A stretch of 64,000 bases of DNA from Dehalobacter sp. DCM (lineage in GTDB: Bacteria; Bacillota; Desulfitobacteriia; Desulfitobacteriales; Syntrophobotulaceae). Of this stretch, positions 17,133 through 25,573 are shown one piece after another. The position numbers and the translations under genes are program-made. Location: positions 3,873,525-3,937,524 of the forward strand of contig NZ_CP092282.1 in assembly GCF_024972775.1 (NCBI RefSeq), read 5' to 3'. Each line of letters starts with the position of its first letter. Position 1 is the first letter of the stretch. The notes beneath the pieces are model-generated. The model was not told where the DNA came from, did no database searches, and saw only the letters and a list, made by a program, of their open reading frames with translations.

Positions 17133-18122
17133 ATGAACTTAAGAGAAAACATGATGGCAATCTACAATCGCGAGCAGCCCGATTATTATGGGGATGTGAT
17201 GACCGCACTTGAATTTATATTAGATCCAGTTTTTGTTCGGGATGCCATCATCCCACAAGATGGGAAAGAATACACCGATTCGTGGGGGACGGTAAGAATC
17301 TTTCTTCCCGGAGCTCCGGGACCACATCCGCATCAAACACCTGAGAATATCGTCATTAAGGATATTGAAAAGTGGGAAGAACAGCTGGCTGTACCTTCAC
17401 TAATCGGTCTCGACTGGTCTGAAGCCAAGAGTCAGGCTGCATTAATAAATAGAAATGAAAAACTCGTCGCTTCATTTTGTCCCGGAGGACTTTTTGAACG
17501 CAGCCATTTTCTGATGGGGTTTGAAAACGCATTAATGAATTATTTGGAATATCCCGCTGAAATGAAGGCACTGCTCAGAACCATTGCCGATAATAAAATC
17601 GCGTACATTAAAAAGGTGGCTGAGGAATGCCACCCTGACATTATTTTCTATCATGATGACTGGGGCTCTAAACAAAATCTGTTATTGCCGCCGCGGGTAT
17701 GGCGGGCTATCATCAAACCCCTGCAGAAAGAGATTGCGGATACGATCCACGCCTGTGGCATGATTTACATGCACCATGCGGATTGTATTTGCCAACCCAT
17801 AGTGGAAGATATGGTCGAAATAGGTGTCGATATCTGGCAGGGCGTGATCGCACAGAATGACATCGTGGAAATCCAGCGCATCACCAAAGGAGAACTGGCA
17901 ATGGCCGGTGGGATCGATGGGCCCAAGATCGACCTTGAGAACACTACGGAAGAGGCTATTCGTTCGGAAGTCAGACGGGCAATTGATACCTACTGCCCGG
18001 CCGGACGTTTCTATCCGTCTATTCCAAACGGTGTGTGTTTCAGGGAATGGAACAACAGCATTGTGATCGATGAACTTGCTTCTTACGGCAGAGAATACGC
18101 GCAGAAACATCCGATTAAATAG
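17133..18122 (+). CDS. Uroporphyrinogen decarboxylase (UroD/MtaA)-family methyltransferase-like protein
   Basis: This 329-residue soluble protein of the UroD superfamily includes corrinoid methyltransferases such as MtaA, MtbA and CmuA. Visible family marks are the SFCPGGLFER segment near residue 115, the FYHDDWGS segment and the YMHHADC region, which may supply zinc ligands. ATG 17133 is chosen because CAGGAGG precedes it and the sigma-54 promoter covers the longer start. It is transcribed alone. No corrinoid protein, reductive activator or partner methyltransferase is in the window. A role in O-demethylation of methoxylated aromatics would fit the neighbourhood, but this is inference; decarboxylase activity of the haem pathway is less likely given its regulation. 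Confidence 0.8.
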   Translation: MNLRENMMAIYNREQPDYYGDVMTALEFILDPVFVRDAIIPQDGKEYTDSWGTVRIFLPGAPGPHPHQTPENIVIKDIEKWEEQLAVPSLIGLDWSEAKSQAALINRNEKLVASFCPGGLFERSHFLMGFENALMNYLEYPAEMKALLRTIADNKIAYIKKVAEECHPDIIFYHDDWGSKQNLLLPPRVWRAIIKPLQKEIADTIHACGMIYMHHADCICQPIVEDMVEIGVDIWQGVIAQNDIVEIQRITKGELAMAGGIDGPKIDLENTTEEAIRSEVRRAIDTYCPAGRFYPSIPNGVCFREWNNSIVIDELASYGREYAQKHPIK

Positions 18123-18177
18123 CACAAATTTCAGCCGCTATGACATGCAGTGTTCGTTCGGTTGTCATATTATCCAT
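18115..18177 (-). pseudogene. Truncated 5' remnant of a DUF3102 gene
   Basis: Twenty codons starting at ATG 18177 match the first 17 codons of the DUF3102 gene at 27789-28697 (TERTLHVIAAEI against TERTPHVIAAEI), then run into a stop that overlaps the end of the methyltransferase gene. It is part of the larger repeat 18129-18292. Confidence 0.65.
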
Positions 18178-18292
18178 ATGCCCGCCTTCATTATTCGTTT
18201 AATGACAGCATATGCAGACAGGCTGCGGTTGGTGAGAGCGTGTAATCATAACCGGTCCGCCATATAAAAAAATCCCCCTCTGTGATAGGGGG
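18129..18292. repeat. Dispersed repeat, copy A (DUF3102 leader)
   Basis: About 164 bases are closely similar, though not identical, to 28649-28814. Both copies contain the beginning of a DUF3102 coding region, the segment upstream of it, and a GC-rich hairpin at the far end. Confidence 0.85.
18273..18292 (-). terminator. Terminator of the 18362 activator gene
   Basis: Arms TCCCCCT and AGGGGGA enclose a short loop, and a run of seven T follows on the minus strand. It lies 70 bases after the stop of the activator gene and is shared with the repeat copy at 28797-28814. Confidence 0.7.
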
Positions 18293-18361
18293 AAAACCAC
18301 ATGTCTGTACGGTTTAAATTGATTCGGATATAAGGATTGAACCAATGTAATATACTGATTT

Positions 18362-20428
18362 TTATATACTAATCGAATATTCCCTGATTTTTCTATACAG
18401 TGTTGATTTGCTCATTTCCAGCAACTCCGCCGCTTTGGCAACATTGTTGTTTGTCTGATGTACTGCTTGTTCAATTGCTATTTTTTCAAGTTCCTTTAGC
18501 GAAAGCTTATTTTTTAGTATCGGAATATCAGTTACCGGGCTCACCTTTTTTGGGCTCTCCATTGAAATAGGTAAATTGACAGATTGATAGATTTCCTCCG
18601 GAAAATCTTCTGGGCAAACAATTCCGTCTTTTGCCACATTAACAGCATAAGTTACCGCATTTTCCAATTGTCTGACATTCCCAGGCCAGTTGTACTGTAA
18701 GAGGAGATACTTTGCTGTCTTACTTAGAGTCGGGGCGGGAATTTTTTGTTTTTGTGCCACTCTTTCAATAAAGGTATCCACCAATTTAATAATATCGGGC
18801 CCTCGCTCCCTTAACGGAGGAATCGAGATTTTAAACACGGCCAGCCGGTAATATAAGTCTTGCCGAAATTGATTCTTTTGAACAAGCTCTAACAGGTCCT
18901 TGTTCGTTGCCGTTACCAGCCGAAAGTCAACCGGAATATAACGGCTTCCCCCCACACGCTTCACGACTTTTTCTTCAATAACTCGAAGAAGCACCGTCTG
19001 TACCTCTAAAGGCATATCCCCGATTTCATCCAAGAAAAGAGTACCACCGTCCGCAAGTTCGATTTTCCCCGGTCTGCCGTGACGTTCAGCACCGGTAAAG
19101 GCCCCTCCTTCGTATCCAAATAATTCACTTTCAATGAGCGTCCTTGGAATAGCCGCACAGTTTTCAGCAATAAACGGAGCATCCGACCGGCTTTCCATAT
19201 GAATACACTGAGCAAATACCTCTTTGCCGGTACCGCTTTCTCCCTGGATTAAAATATTGCCGTCAAGGGGCGCAAATTTCTTTGCTAAATTTATTGCATG
19301 TTGGATTTGGGAAGAGTCTCCCAGAATTTTATCAAACGTATATTTAGGCTGCAAAAACTCAGCCTTCTTAACGTTCTTTCGTGAACGGTCTATTCCCTTT
19401 AAGGTGAAAATACAGCCAAGATTTTTTCCGTATTTATTTTTTACGGGTTGTGCCGAACTAATATGCAGTTTTTGGTTGGTTTTTTCAACTGTAATATCCA
19501 TTCCGTACATCGGTTTTCCGCTTCTTAAAGCGGATTCAATACGGGTTTGGTGCCCAAGTACTTCGGTAAGAGGCAAGCCGATTAAACTATGTTCTTCATT
19601 AAATAATAGTTTCTCTGCCGCTATATTGGAATTAATGATGTTGCCAAACTGATCAACAGCCAGGATCGCATCCGGCGTTGTTGTAATGGTGGTGTTCAGC
19701 AATTCCTCTTTTGCCGATAATTGCAAATCCTTCTGAATAGCCCAAGCCATTGCGATGGCCAACCCTAATGTGTGTGAGTTCTGACCGTGTAAAAAAGGAC
19801 ATGCGATAGAGATGGTGCCTTCCAAATTATTATTGGCATCAAAAACCGGTGCGGAGGAACATGAGGTTTGCTGGAAAGCCTCACAGTAGTGTTCCGGTCC
19901 GGAAATTTGGATCGGACTTTTTAAGAGTATGCTCATGCTGTGCGAGCATGTCCCCACTGTTTCTTCTCGCCAGATCGTACCGGGAGTCAATTGAAAAAAC
20001 GTATTCAATTCTTCGATTCTGGGGTTGTTGCCAATAACAACACGGAGAATGGTTCCGTTCTCATCCGTTAAAAAGACAATGCCGCTTGTGTCGGAAAACA
20101 TATGTTCCAATTTTTCAATAAATGGATCGCTCACTCTAAGAAACTGTTCTTTTTCTGTGAGTCGGTTCAAAAAGGCATCCCGGCTTAATACGGGAAGGCT
20201 GGGATATTCGTGTAAAGTAACACCGTTGCGGTGTGATCTCATCCATGATTCTGCGATATCTGAAGATACTGTATTCACTTGTGACAGATCAATTTGATTA
20301 CTAAGCAGATTGAGCTTTTGCTTTTTCATTTTCTCCATCAACAATACTTCACTATCACTCAGCAGTTGGGAACTTGCATTATTAAAATTTCTGATCAATG
20401 GGCTTAGCAGCTGTTCAATCGGTTTCAC
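18362..20428 (-). CDS. Sigma-54-dependent transcriptional activator (AcoR-like)
   Basis: This 688-residue protein has a GAF-like sensory region (roughly residues 70-225), a PAS-like segment (about 240-345), and an AAA+ ATPase with [14 protein letters not shown] and [10 protein letters not shown] Fis-type helix-turn-helix (AAELLEMSKSTLYRKI) ends it. It is divergent from the Mo enzyme gene at 20749, whose promoter is a near-consensus sigma-54 site, so that operon is its likely target. A 23-base palindrome lies between them. The signal sensed is unknown; in AcoR-type proteins it is usually the pathway substrate. Confidence 0.93.
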   Translation of the reverse strand: MKPIEQLLSPLIRNFNNASSQLLSDSEVLLMEKMKKQKLNLLSNQIDLSQVNTVSSDIAESWMRSHRNGVTLHEYPSLPVLSRDAFLNRLTEKEQFLRVSDPFIEKLEHMFSDTSGIVFLTDENGTILRVVIGNNPRIEELNTFFQLTPGTIWREETVGTCSHSMSILLKSPIQISGPEHYCEAFQQTSCSSAPVFDANNNLEGTISIACPFLHGQNSHTLGLAIAMAWAIQKDLQLSAKEELLNTTITTTPDAILAVDQFGNIINSNIAAEKLLFNEEHSLIGLPLTEVLGHQTRIESALRSGKPMYGMDITVEKTNQKLHISSAQPVKNKYGKNLGCIFTLKGIDRSRKNVKKAEFLQPKYTFDKILGDSSQIQHAINLAKKFAPLDGNILIQGESGTGKEVFAQCIHMESRSDAPFIAENCAAIPRTLIESELFGYEGGAFTGAERHGRPGKIELADGGTLFLDEIGDMPLEVQTVLLRVIEEKVVKRVGGSRYIPVDFRLVTATNKDLLELVQKNQFRQDLYYRLAVFKISIPPLRERGPDIIKLVDTFIERVAQKQKIPAPTLSKTAKYLLLQYNWPGNVRQLENAVTYAVNVAKDGIVCPEDFPEEIYQSVNLPISMESPKKVSPVTDIPILKNKLSLKELEKIAIEQAVHQTNNNVAKAAELLEMSKSTLYRKIREYSISI

Positions 20429-20602
20429 CGACAGTCACCCTTTCTTTCAGTAAGACCTGGATACAATAAGAGTCATCTCTAGTTTCGTGCAAAAGCTGAG
20501 GTTATTATAATCGAATCTCACAGAAAAGAAAAGCATTAATAGTATCAAAATAGTAAATCTACCGAATTATTTCTCAAAATAACCGCGATGTGTATCACTT
20601 CT

Positions 20603-20625
20603 TAGGAAATGATTCTCATTTCCTA
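20603..20625. promoter_or_regulatory. Palindrome, candidate enhancer site
   Basis: Perfect ten-base arms TAGGAAATGA and TCATTTCCTA flank TTC. The centre is about 93 bases upstream of the start point predicted for the sigma-54 promoter at 20681. A T run follows on the plus strand, but no plus-strand gene ends here, so an activator site is more likely than a terminator. Confidence 0.45.
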
Positions 20626-20680
20626 TTTTTTTAGCAGATATGTGATCCGAACACGCGCTAAAATAGCGGTTTTGATATCT

Positions 20681-20696
20681 TGGCATGGTTATTGCA
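20681..20696 (+). promoter_or_regulatory. Sigma-54 promoter of the Mo/ferredoxin/FKBP operon
   Basis: TGGCATGGTTATTGCA has the GG-N10-GC core and both boxes nearly perfect. The start point would be near 20707, some 40 bases before ATG 20749, which is preceded by AGGAGG. Confidence 0.85.
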
Positions 20697-20748
20697 CTAT
20701 ATATTGCATGATATATATCACAAATCAAGACTAGGAGGAACATGAATC

Positions 20749-23082
20749 ATGAGCACGGTAAAATTAGACACACTTGGCTCTGTCAACGACATGGGCAAAC
20801 CGTGGCGCTTTGAAGAGGACGGACTGACTGTTACCCGATCTGCCGTCTGGTCGCCGCCGGGATGCCATCCGGTAGGCTGCGGACTTAAACTCTACACTAA
20901 GGACAACAAACTCGTCCGGGTGGAGGGAGATGAGAACCATCCGGTTACCCAGGGACGACTTTGCGTGCGCTGCATCAGCCTAAAAGACTACGTTTACAAT
21001 GCCAGCCGGATCACCCACCCCATGAAGCGGGATCGCCAATACCGGGGGCAGGCGGATAAATGGGAACGCTGTACTTGGGATGAGGCTATCGATATTATCG
21101 AGAAAAACTACCGCGAGATCACTGCGAAGTACGGACGTGAAAGCATTATTCTCTTTGCGGGTACCGGGCGGGAGGGTGGTACCCTCAATCCCTATGGATC
21201 ATTAATGCTGGGCACCCCCAATTACACCTACACCCAATCCGGTTACGCCTGCTATATTCCCCGCCTGGCAGGGACAGCCTATATGCTGGGAGTGACCTAT
21301 CCTGAGATCGATTATGCCGGCGGCCTACCGGGACGCTATGACGATCCAGCCTATCAGGTACCGGAGGTCTTAATGCTCTGGGGTAAGGCACCCTTGGAAT
21401 CCAATGGCGACGGCTTTTTCGGACATGCGGTGGTCGATCTGATGAAGCGCGGCACTCGGCTCATCGTGGTCGACCCTCGTGTTAACTGGCTGGCGTCCAG
21501 AGCAGACTTCCATCTGCGTCTCCGCCCCGGTACCGATGCCGCTCTTGGAATGGCTATGTTGAATGTGATTATCTCGGAAGATCTCTATGACCATGATTTC
21601 GTGGAGTATTGGTGTTATGGCTTTGAAGAGCTGACTGAGCGCGTAAAAACCATGCCGGTGGAAAAAGCGGCGGCCATCACGGGTGTCCCCGCTGACAAGA
21701 TTGTGAAAGCGGCGCGTATGTATGCTGCCGGTACGCCCTCGGCGCTGCAGTGGGGACTGGCGATCGATCAGAAGGCCAATGGCATGCAAGCCGGTCAAAC
21801 CATTGTGGCTTTAATGGCCATTACCGGCAACATTGATGTTCCCGGCGGTCAGATTCTTTCCGACATCAATTTCGGTCTGAATGAGGTGGGGTTTGGCATC
21901 GAAAAAGGTGTCGGTAAAGAACTTATGGATAAGATGATCGGGCTGGACAAATACCCGGTATATTGCAACACGATCCTGAACGCCCATGCCGATATGATGC
22001 TGGAAACCTGTGAGACCGGCAAGCCCTATCCTATCAAATTCGGATTCTATGCCGGAAACAACCTGATGTCCTGTACTTCGGCCGAACCCAAACGCTGGCA
22101 TGACGCCCTGGTGAAGACGCTGGATTTCTGCTTCACCATCGACTGTTTTATGACACCTTCCGCCGAGGCTACCTGCGAGGTATTTCTGCCCCTCTCCGCA
22201 GCCGCCGAGGAAGATGGTGTTTCTTTCACGCACTACAGTGGTTCGCCGGTTACCACCAATTTTATGAACCAAGCCTTTACAACCGGAGAATGCCTCTCGG
22301 ATATTGAAGCCTGCGTCAAGATTGGCAAACGGCTTAATCCCCATTTGTTTGAGGAATATAACGATTATCACGATTTCATTGACCATCTGCGCTTGAGTCG
22401 CCGCCTGAAGTTTGATGATGTAAAAAAAGATGTGACGATACAGCGCGACGTTGTTTACTACAAGTACGAAACCGGCGATCTGCGTATGGATCACACTCCG
22501 GGATTCAATACGCCCACAGGGAAGGTGGAACTCTATTCCACTGTTTTCGAGCAGTTTGGGGAAGACCCGCTGCCCTATTATGAAGAACCCCAGTACAGCC
22601 CCCAGAGAACGCCGGAATTACTGGAAAAATACCCCTTCGTATTGACCACCGGCGCCCGCACCTTTGCTTTCTTCCATTCGGAAAACCGTCAAGTTCCTTA
22701 TACCCGTGAACTAAACCCGGATCCGCTGGTGGAAATCAATCCAGAGACTGCACACCGTCTTGGCATTACCGATGGTCAGTGGTGCGAGGTCTGGAATCAG
22801 TTTGGCTCTGCCAAGCTCAAAGCCAAAGTATCAGAAGTCGTAGATGAAACCACTATCCACTGTCAACACGGCTGGTGGTTCCCCGAGGAAGACGGATCAG
22901 AACCCAATCTATATGGTACTTTCCGGTCCAACGTAAACAACCTGGTTCCCAATTTCCATACAGGTAAATTGGGTTTCGGAGCCCCCTTTAAGTGTCTGCT
23001 CTGCAATATCAAGCCGATTGATGAGATGTTGGATACGGACATGACAAAAGTATGGGAAAAATTCAAAAGGGAGGATCAGTAA
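20749..23082 (+). CDS. Molybdopterin oxidoreductase large subunit
   Basis: This 777-residue DMSO reductase superfamily enzyme has cluster cysteines C39-x4-C44 and C72-x2-C75, and C168 in GYACYIPR as the likely Mo ligand. LWGKAPLESNGDG and VDPRVNWL are parts of the pterin-binding core. The C-terminal domain has HGWWFPEEDG and KCLLC. It lacks a Tat signal. It is the closest paralogue of the enzyme at 7549. It heads an operon with its ferredoxin (23085), an FKBP-type protein (23583) and probably two MFS carriers (24190, 25574). The substrate is unknown. Confidence 0.93.
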   Translation: MSTVKLDTLGSVNDMGKPWRFEEDGLTVTRSAVWSPPGCHPVGCGLKLYTKDNKLVRVEGDENHPVTQGRLCVRCISLKDYVYNASRITHPMKRDRQYRGQADKWERCTWDEAIDIIEKNYREITAKYGRESIILFAGTGREGGTLNPYGSLMLGTPNYTYTQSGYACYIPRLAGTAYMLGVTYPEIDYAGGLPGRYDDPAYQVPEVLMLWGKAPLESNGDGFFGHAVVDLMKRGTRLIVVDPRVNWLASRADFHLRLRPGTDAALGMAMLNVIISEDLYDHDFVEYWCYGFEELTERVKTMPVEKAAAITGVPADKIVKAARMYAAGTPSALQWGLAIDQKANGMQAGQTIVALMAITGNIDVPGGQILSDINFGLNEVGFGIEKGVGKELMDKMIGLDKYPVYCNTILNAHADMMLETCETGKPYPIKFGFYAGNNLMSCTSAEPKRWHDALVKTLDFCFTIDCFMTPSAEATCEVFLPLSAAAEEDGVSFTHYSGSPVTTNFMNQAFTTGECLSDIEACVKIGKRLNPHLFEEYNDYHDFIDHLRLSRRLKFDDVKKDVTIQRDVVYYKYETGDLRMDHTPGFNTPTGKVELYSTVFEQFGEDPLPYYEEPQYSPQRTPELLEKYPFVLTTGARTFAFFHSENRQVPYTRELNPDPLVEINPETAHRLGITDGQWCEVWNQFGSAKLKAKVSEVVDETTIHCQHGWWFPEEDGSEPNLYGTFRSNVNNLVPNFHTGKLGFGAPFKCLLCNIKPIDEMLDTDMTKVWEKFKREDQ

Positions 23083-23084
23083 CA

Positions 23085-23579
23085 ATGGCCGAGACATACG
23101 GGCTTCTTATCGACTACGAGTATTGCACCGGCTGTGAGTCCTGCGAAGTTTCATGTAAAGAGGAACATAACTATCCGGTAGGCAAATGGGGTATCCGCGT
23201 CTTTGATGACGGACCCTGGAATATTGAAGCGGATCGATTCAATTTTAATCGGATCCCCGTCCCCACCGATCTCTGTGATCTCTGCGCGGACCGTACAGCT
23301 ACCGGACGCGAACCGATCTGCGTCCATCATTGTCTGGCAAACTGTATGACCTACGGGCCGGTAAAGGAACTGGCAGAAAAATTAGCCGGCAAAACAAAAC
23401 AGGTTCTTTGGGTGCCGCAATACAAACCTTTGGAAGCAAAGGGCGAATTTGTTTCCAAAAATGAGAAACGCCATATTGCCGCTCATATTGATGTTCGTGC
23501 AGTTGAACATTTTGAGAACACGGTGCATCGCGCTGAAGACCGGGTGGAAATGGTGGAAATCAAGAAAGTGGATGACTAG
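23085..23579 (+). CDS. Two-cluster ferredoxin subunit of Mo enzyme
   Basis: This 164-residue protein starts at ATG 23085, two bases after the Mo gene, with GGGAGG in front. An in-frame start at 23052 lies inside the Mo gene and is not needed. It has CTGCESCEVSC near the N-terminus, then CDLC and CVHHC, giving two [4Fe-4S] sites. A charged tail of about 45 residues beyond the core is absent from the paralogues at 7193 and 11605. There is no signal peptide. It is the expected electron carrier of the Mo enzyme just upstream. Confidence 0.9.
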   Translation: MAETYGLLIDYEYCTGCESCEVSCKEEHNYPVGKWGIRVFDDGPWNIEADRFNFNRIPVPTDLCDLCADRTATGREPICVHHCLANCMTYGPVKELAEKLAGKTKQVLWVPQYKPLEAKGEFVSKNEKRHIAAHIDVRAVEHFENTVHRAEDRVEMVEIKKVDD

Positions 23580-23582
23580 TCA

Positions 23583-24026
23583 ATGGAAATGAAGTACAGA
23601 CAGCGCTCAGGAAAATGTGCTCTTGTCCGCTACCGAGGTGGCCCCGTAGATGGCGAAATAGTGGAAGACCGCTCCCTGGGCGAACCGGTGCGGATTATCA
23701 TCGGTGCCGGTCAGGTACCGCCGGGAGTGGAAGATATTCTCAATGAAATGGAGATTGGCAGCCAGGGAGAATATATTATTCCCTGCGCCAAGGCTTACGG
23801 CGCCCATGATCCGGAGGGTGTGAGGACTTACCCTCGACTGTCTATTAAGGACGGTCAAAGCTTAGACGCGGGGAGCGTCATTCCCTGGAAACATCCTGTC
23901 TCACAGCAGTTAGTACCGGTTAAAGTCATTGCTGCAACAAAGGACACAGTAACTATCGACTTTAATCACCTCCTGGCTGGGACGGATCTGCGCTACTGGT
24001 TTCAATTGGTAGATATTTTGGATTAG
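23583..24026 (+). CDS. FKBP/SlyD-type peptidyl-prolyl isomerase
   Basis: This 147-residue soluble protein has the FKBP pattern: a G-x-V-x-P-G turn (GAGQVPPGVED), the PCAKAYGAHDPEG segment matching the PPEEAYG-YDPE flap of SlyD-type proteins, and a C-terminal NHLLAGTDLRY strand matching NHPLAGK. It starts three bases after the ferredoxin stop, so it is translationally coupled. SlyD proteins help fold and metallate redox enzymes. Its place in a Mo enzyme operon suggests a dedicated maturation or folding role, which is inference. There is no His-rich metal-binding tail. Confidence 0.8.
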   Translation: MEMKYRQRSGKCALVRYRGGPVDGEIVEDRSLGEPVRIIIGAGQVPPGVEDILNEMEIGSQGEYIIPCAKAYGAHDPEGVRTYPRLSIKDGQSLDAGSVIPWKHPVSQQLVPVKVIAATKDTVTIDFNHLLAGTDLRYWFQLVDILD

Positions 24027-24037
24027 TTGTAAGTGAA

Positions 24038-24101
24038 CCGTTCCGGGAGAGTAAAGCGATTTAAGAACTTGCTCTGATTGCTTTATTTCTCCCGGAGCAA
24101 A
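24038..24101 (+). terminator. Large hairpin after the FKBP gene
   Basis: Arms CCGGGAGA-GTAAAGC and GCTTTATTTCTCCCGG (interrupted) form a long stem in the gap 24027-24189. No T run follows, so it may act as a partial terminator or mRNA stabiliser before the transporter genes. Confidence 0.45.
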
Positions 24102-24189
24102 ACTAACATAAGCACCGATATGATTACTCGCTTCTAATTCTCCATTTTGGTTAGCTATGTGAATTTAATAGCAAAGGAGAACCAATAAA

Positions 24190-25473
24190 ATGAGTACGGA
24201 TACTCAATTCCCCAAATTTCGCTGGTTTGTTATGACAACCATGTTGATTGGTGCCATTGCCCAGGGGGTAATTATGATAGCACCGTCACCATTAATCGGT
24301 GAAGTTGCTAAATACTTAGGCAAAGACTTAGGATTAGTTACATTTACCGTCATGGGGCTCTGGACGATAACTGTTTGTATCGGCGGTATTATCGGAGGTG
24401 TACTGGTCGATAAAGTTGGCGTCATCAAAGTGTATCTGGTTTGTGGACTGATATTGATTATCTCTGCTGTCGGAATACCTCTTGCCGGCAAATCACTTCC
24501 AGCCATTGTCTTCCTAAGACTCCTTGGAGGGGCTGGCACTGGCCCAATTATTTCATCCATTGTCCGAGTAGCAGCTGAATGGTTCCCAAGTAAAGAACGC
24601 GGATTAATCAGCGGTGTTCAGGGTATGTCTACCGCATTAGGGATATCGGTAGGTTTTGCAGCTTCTCCGGCAGTTTTTGCTGTTAATCACTCCTGGCCGG
24701 AAACGATGGTATTTATGGCAATTCCCTCTGTCGTTTTTATTATCTGTACCATCATCATGGCGCTTGGCCCAAAACCGCCGACAGTGATGCAAATCAATAG
24801 TCAAAAAATAGAGCATAGTACTGATTTTAAGCGTGCCATGAAAGATCCCACGATTTATTTATGTATTCTTTATATCTTCTTATTTAACTGGCTCGTCCAA
24901 GGGATCAATGACCTTACACCCGGGTATTTCGCGATTCCATCACCGGTCGGTGTCGGTTTTGGGCCAACGACAGCCGGTAATTTGATGATGTTGTTCCAAA
25001 TGATGTATATGATAGCATCCCTTCTCAGTGGCTGGCTTAATACCAAGGTCTATAAAGGCAATTATCGAATTCAGATCATGTTAGCTTATCTCATAACCGG
25101 TCTATACTATTTCATCAGGTTTTCTGAGGTGACCGGAACCGGACCCAATTTCTTATTAATCCTTATCTTACTCATAACGGCGCTTTTCTTAGGTCAGGGT
25201 ATCGCAACGATTATTACGTATATTGCGAATAGCTATCCTGAGCATATTACCGGTAAAGTAGGTGGCGTTGTCGTCGGATTCGGATTATTCGGTGGAGTAA
25301 TCGGCGTAGCCTGTGGTTCAAGTGCTTTGACCGTAACCCATACCTACCAGCTTTCAATTATTATTGTAACCATTGTCACATTGCTAGGGTTTGTCACATC
25401 GTTTCTGTTAAAAGCCCGTCCCGCTATGGTCGCAATAAAGTCTTCACTTGTTGCAGATGAAAAATCATCGTGA
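24190..25473 (+). CDS. MFS transporter
   Basis: This 427-residue carrier has about twelve membrane helices. A GGVLVDKVG motif between helices 2 and 3 and WFPSKERGLISG after helix 4 are typical of the major facilitator superfamily. CAAAGGAG precedes the ATG. It follows the Mo/ferredoxin/FKBP genes, after a hairpin, and precedes a second carrier. No sigma-54 site is visible in the gap, so it likely depends on read-through from 20681. It may import the substrate or export the product of the enzyme at 20749. Confidence 0.9.
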   Translation: MSTDTQFPKFRWFVMTTMLIGAIAQGVIMIAPSPLIGEVAKYLGKDLGLVTFTVMGLWTITVCIGGIIGGVLVDKVGVIKVYLVCGLILIISAVGIPLAGKSLPAIVFLRLLGGAGTGPIISSIVRVAAEWFPSKERGLISGVQGMSTALGISVGFAASPAVFAVNHSWPETMVFMAIPSVVFIICTIIMALGPKPPTVMQINSQKIEHSTDFKRAMKDPTIYLCILYIFLFNWLVQGINDLTPGYFAIPSPVGVGFGPTTAGNLMMLFQMMYMIASLLSGWLNTKVYKGNYRIQIMLAYLITGLYYFIRFSEVTGTGPNFLLILILLITALFLGQGIATIITYIANSYPEHITGKVGGVVVGFGLFGGVIGVACGSSALTVTHTYQLSIIIVTIVTLLGFVTSFLLKARPAMVAIKSSLVADEKSS

Positions 25474-25573
25474 CGGATATGCCACGTCACTCTCACACTT
25501 CCCCTTATTTTCAGCAAAATGCTTTCAAATAGACACATGAAGGGCCTCAATATTTAATATAGGAGGAAAAACT

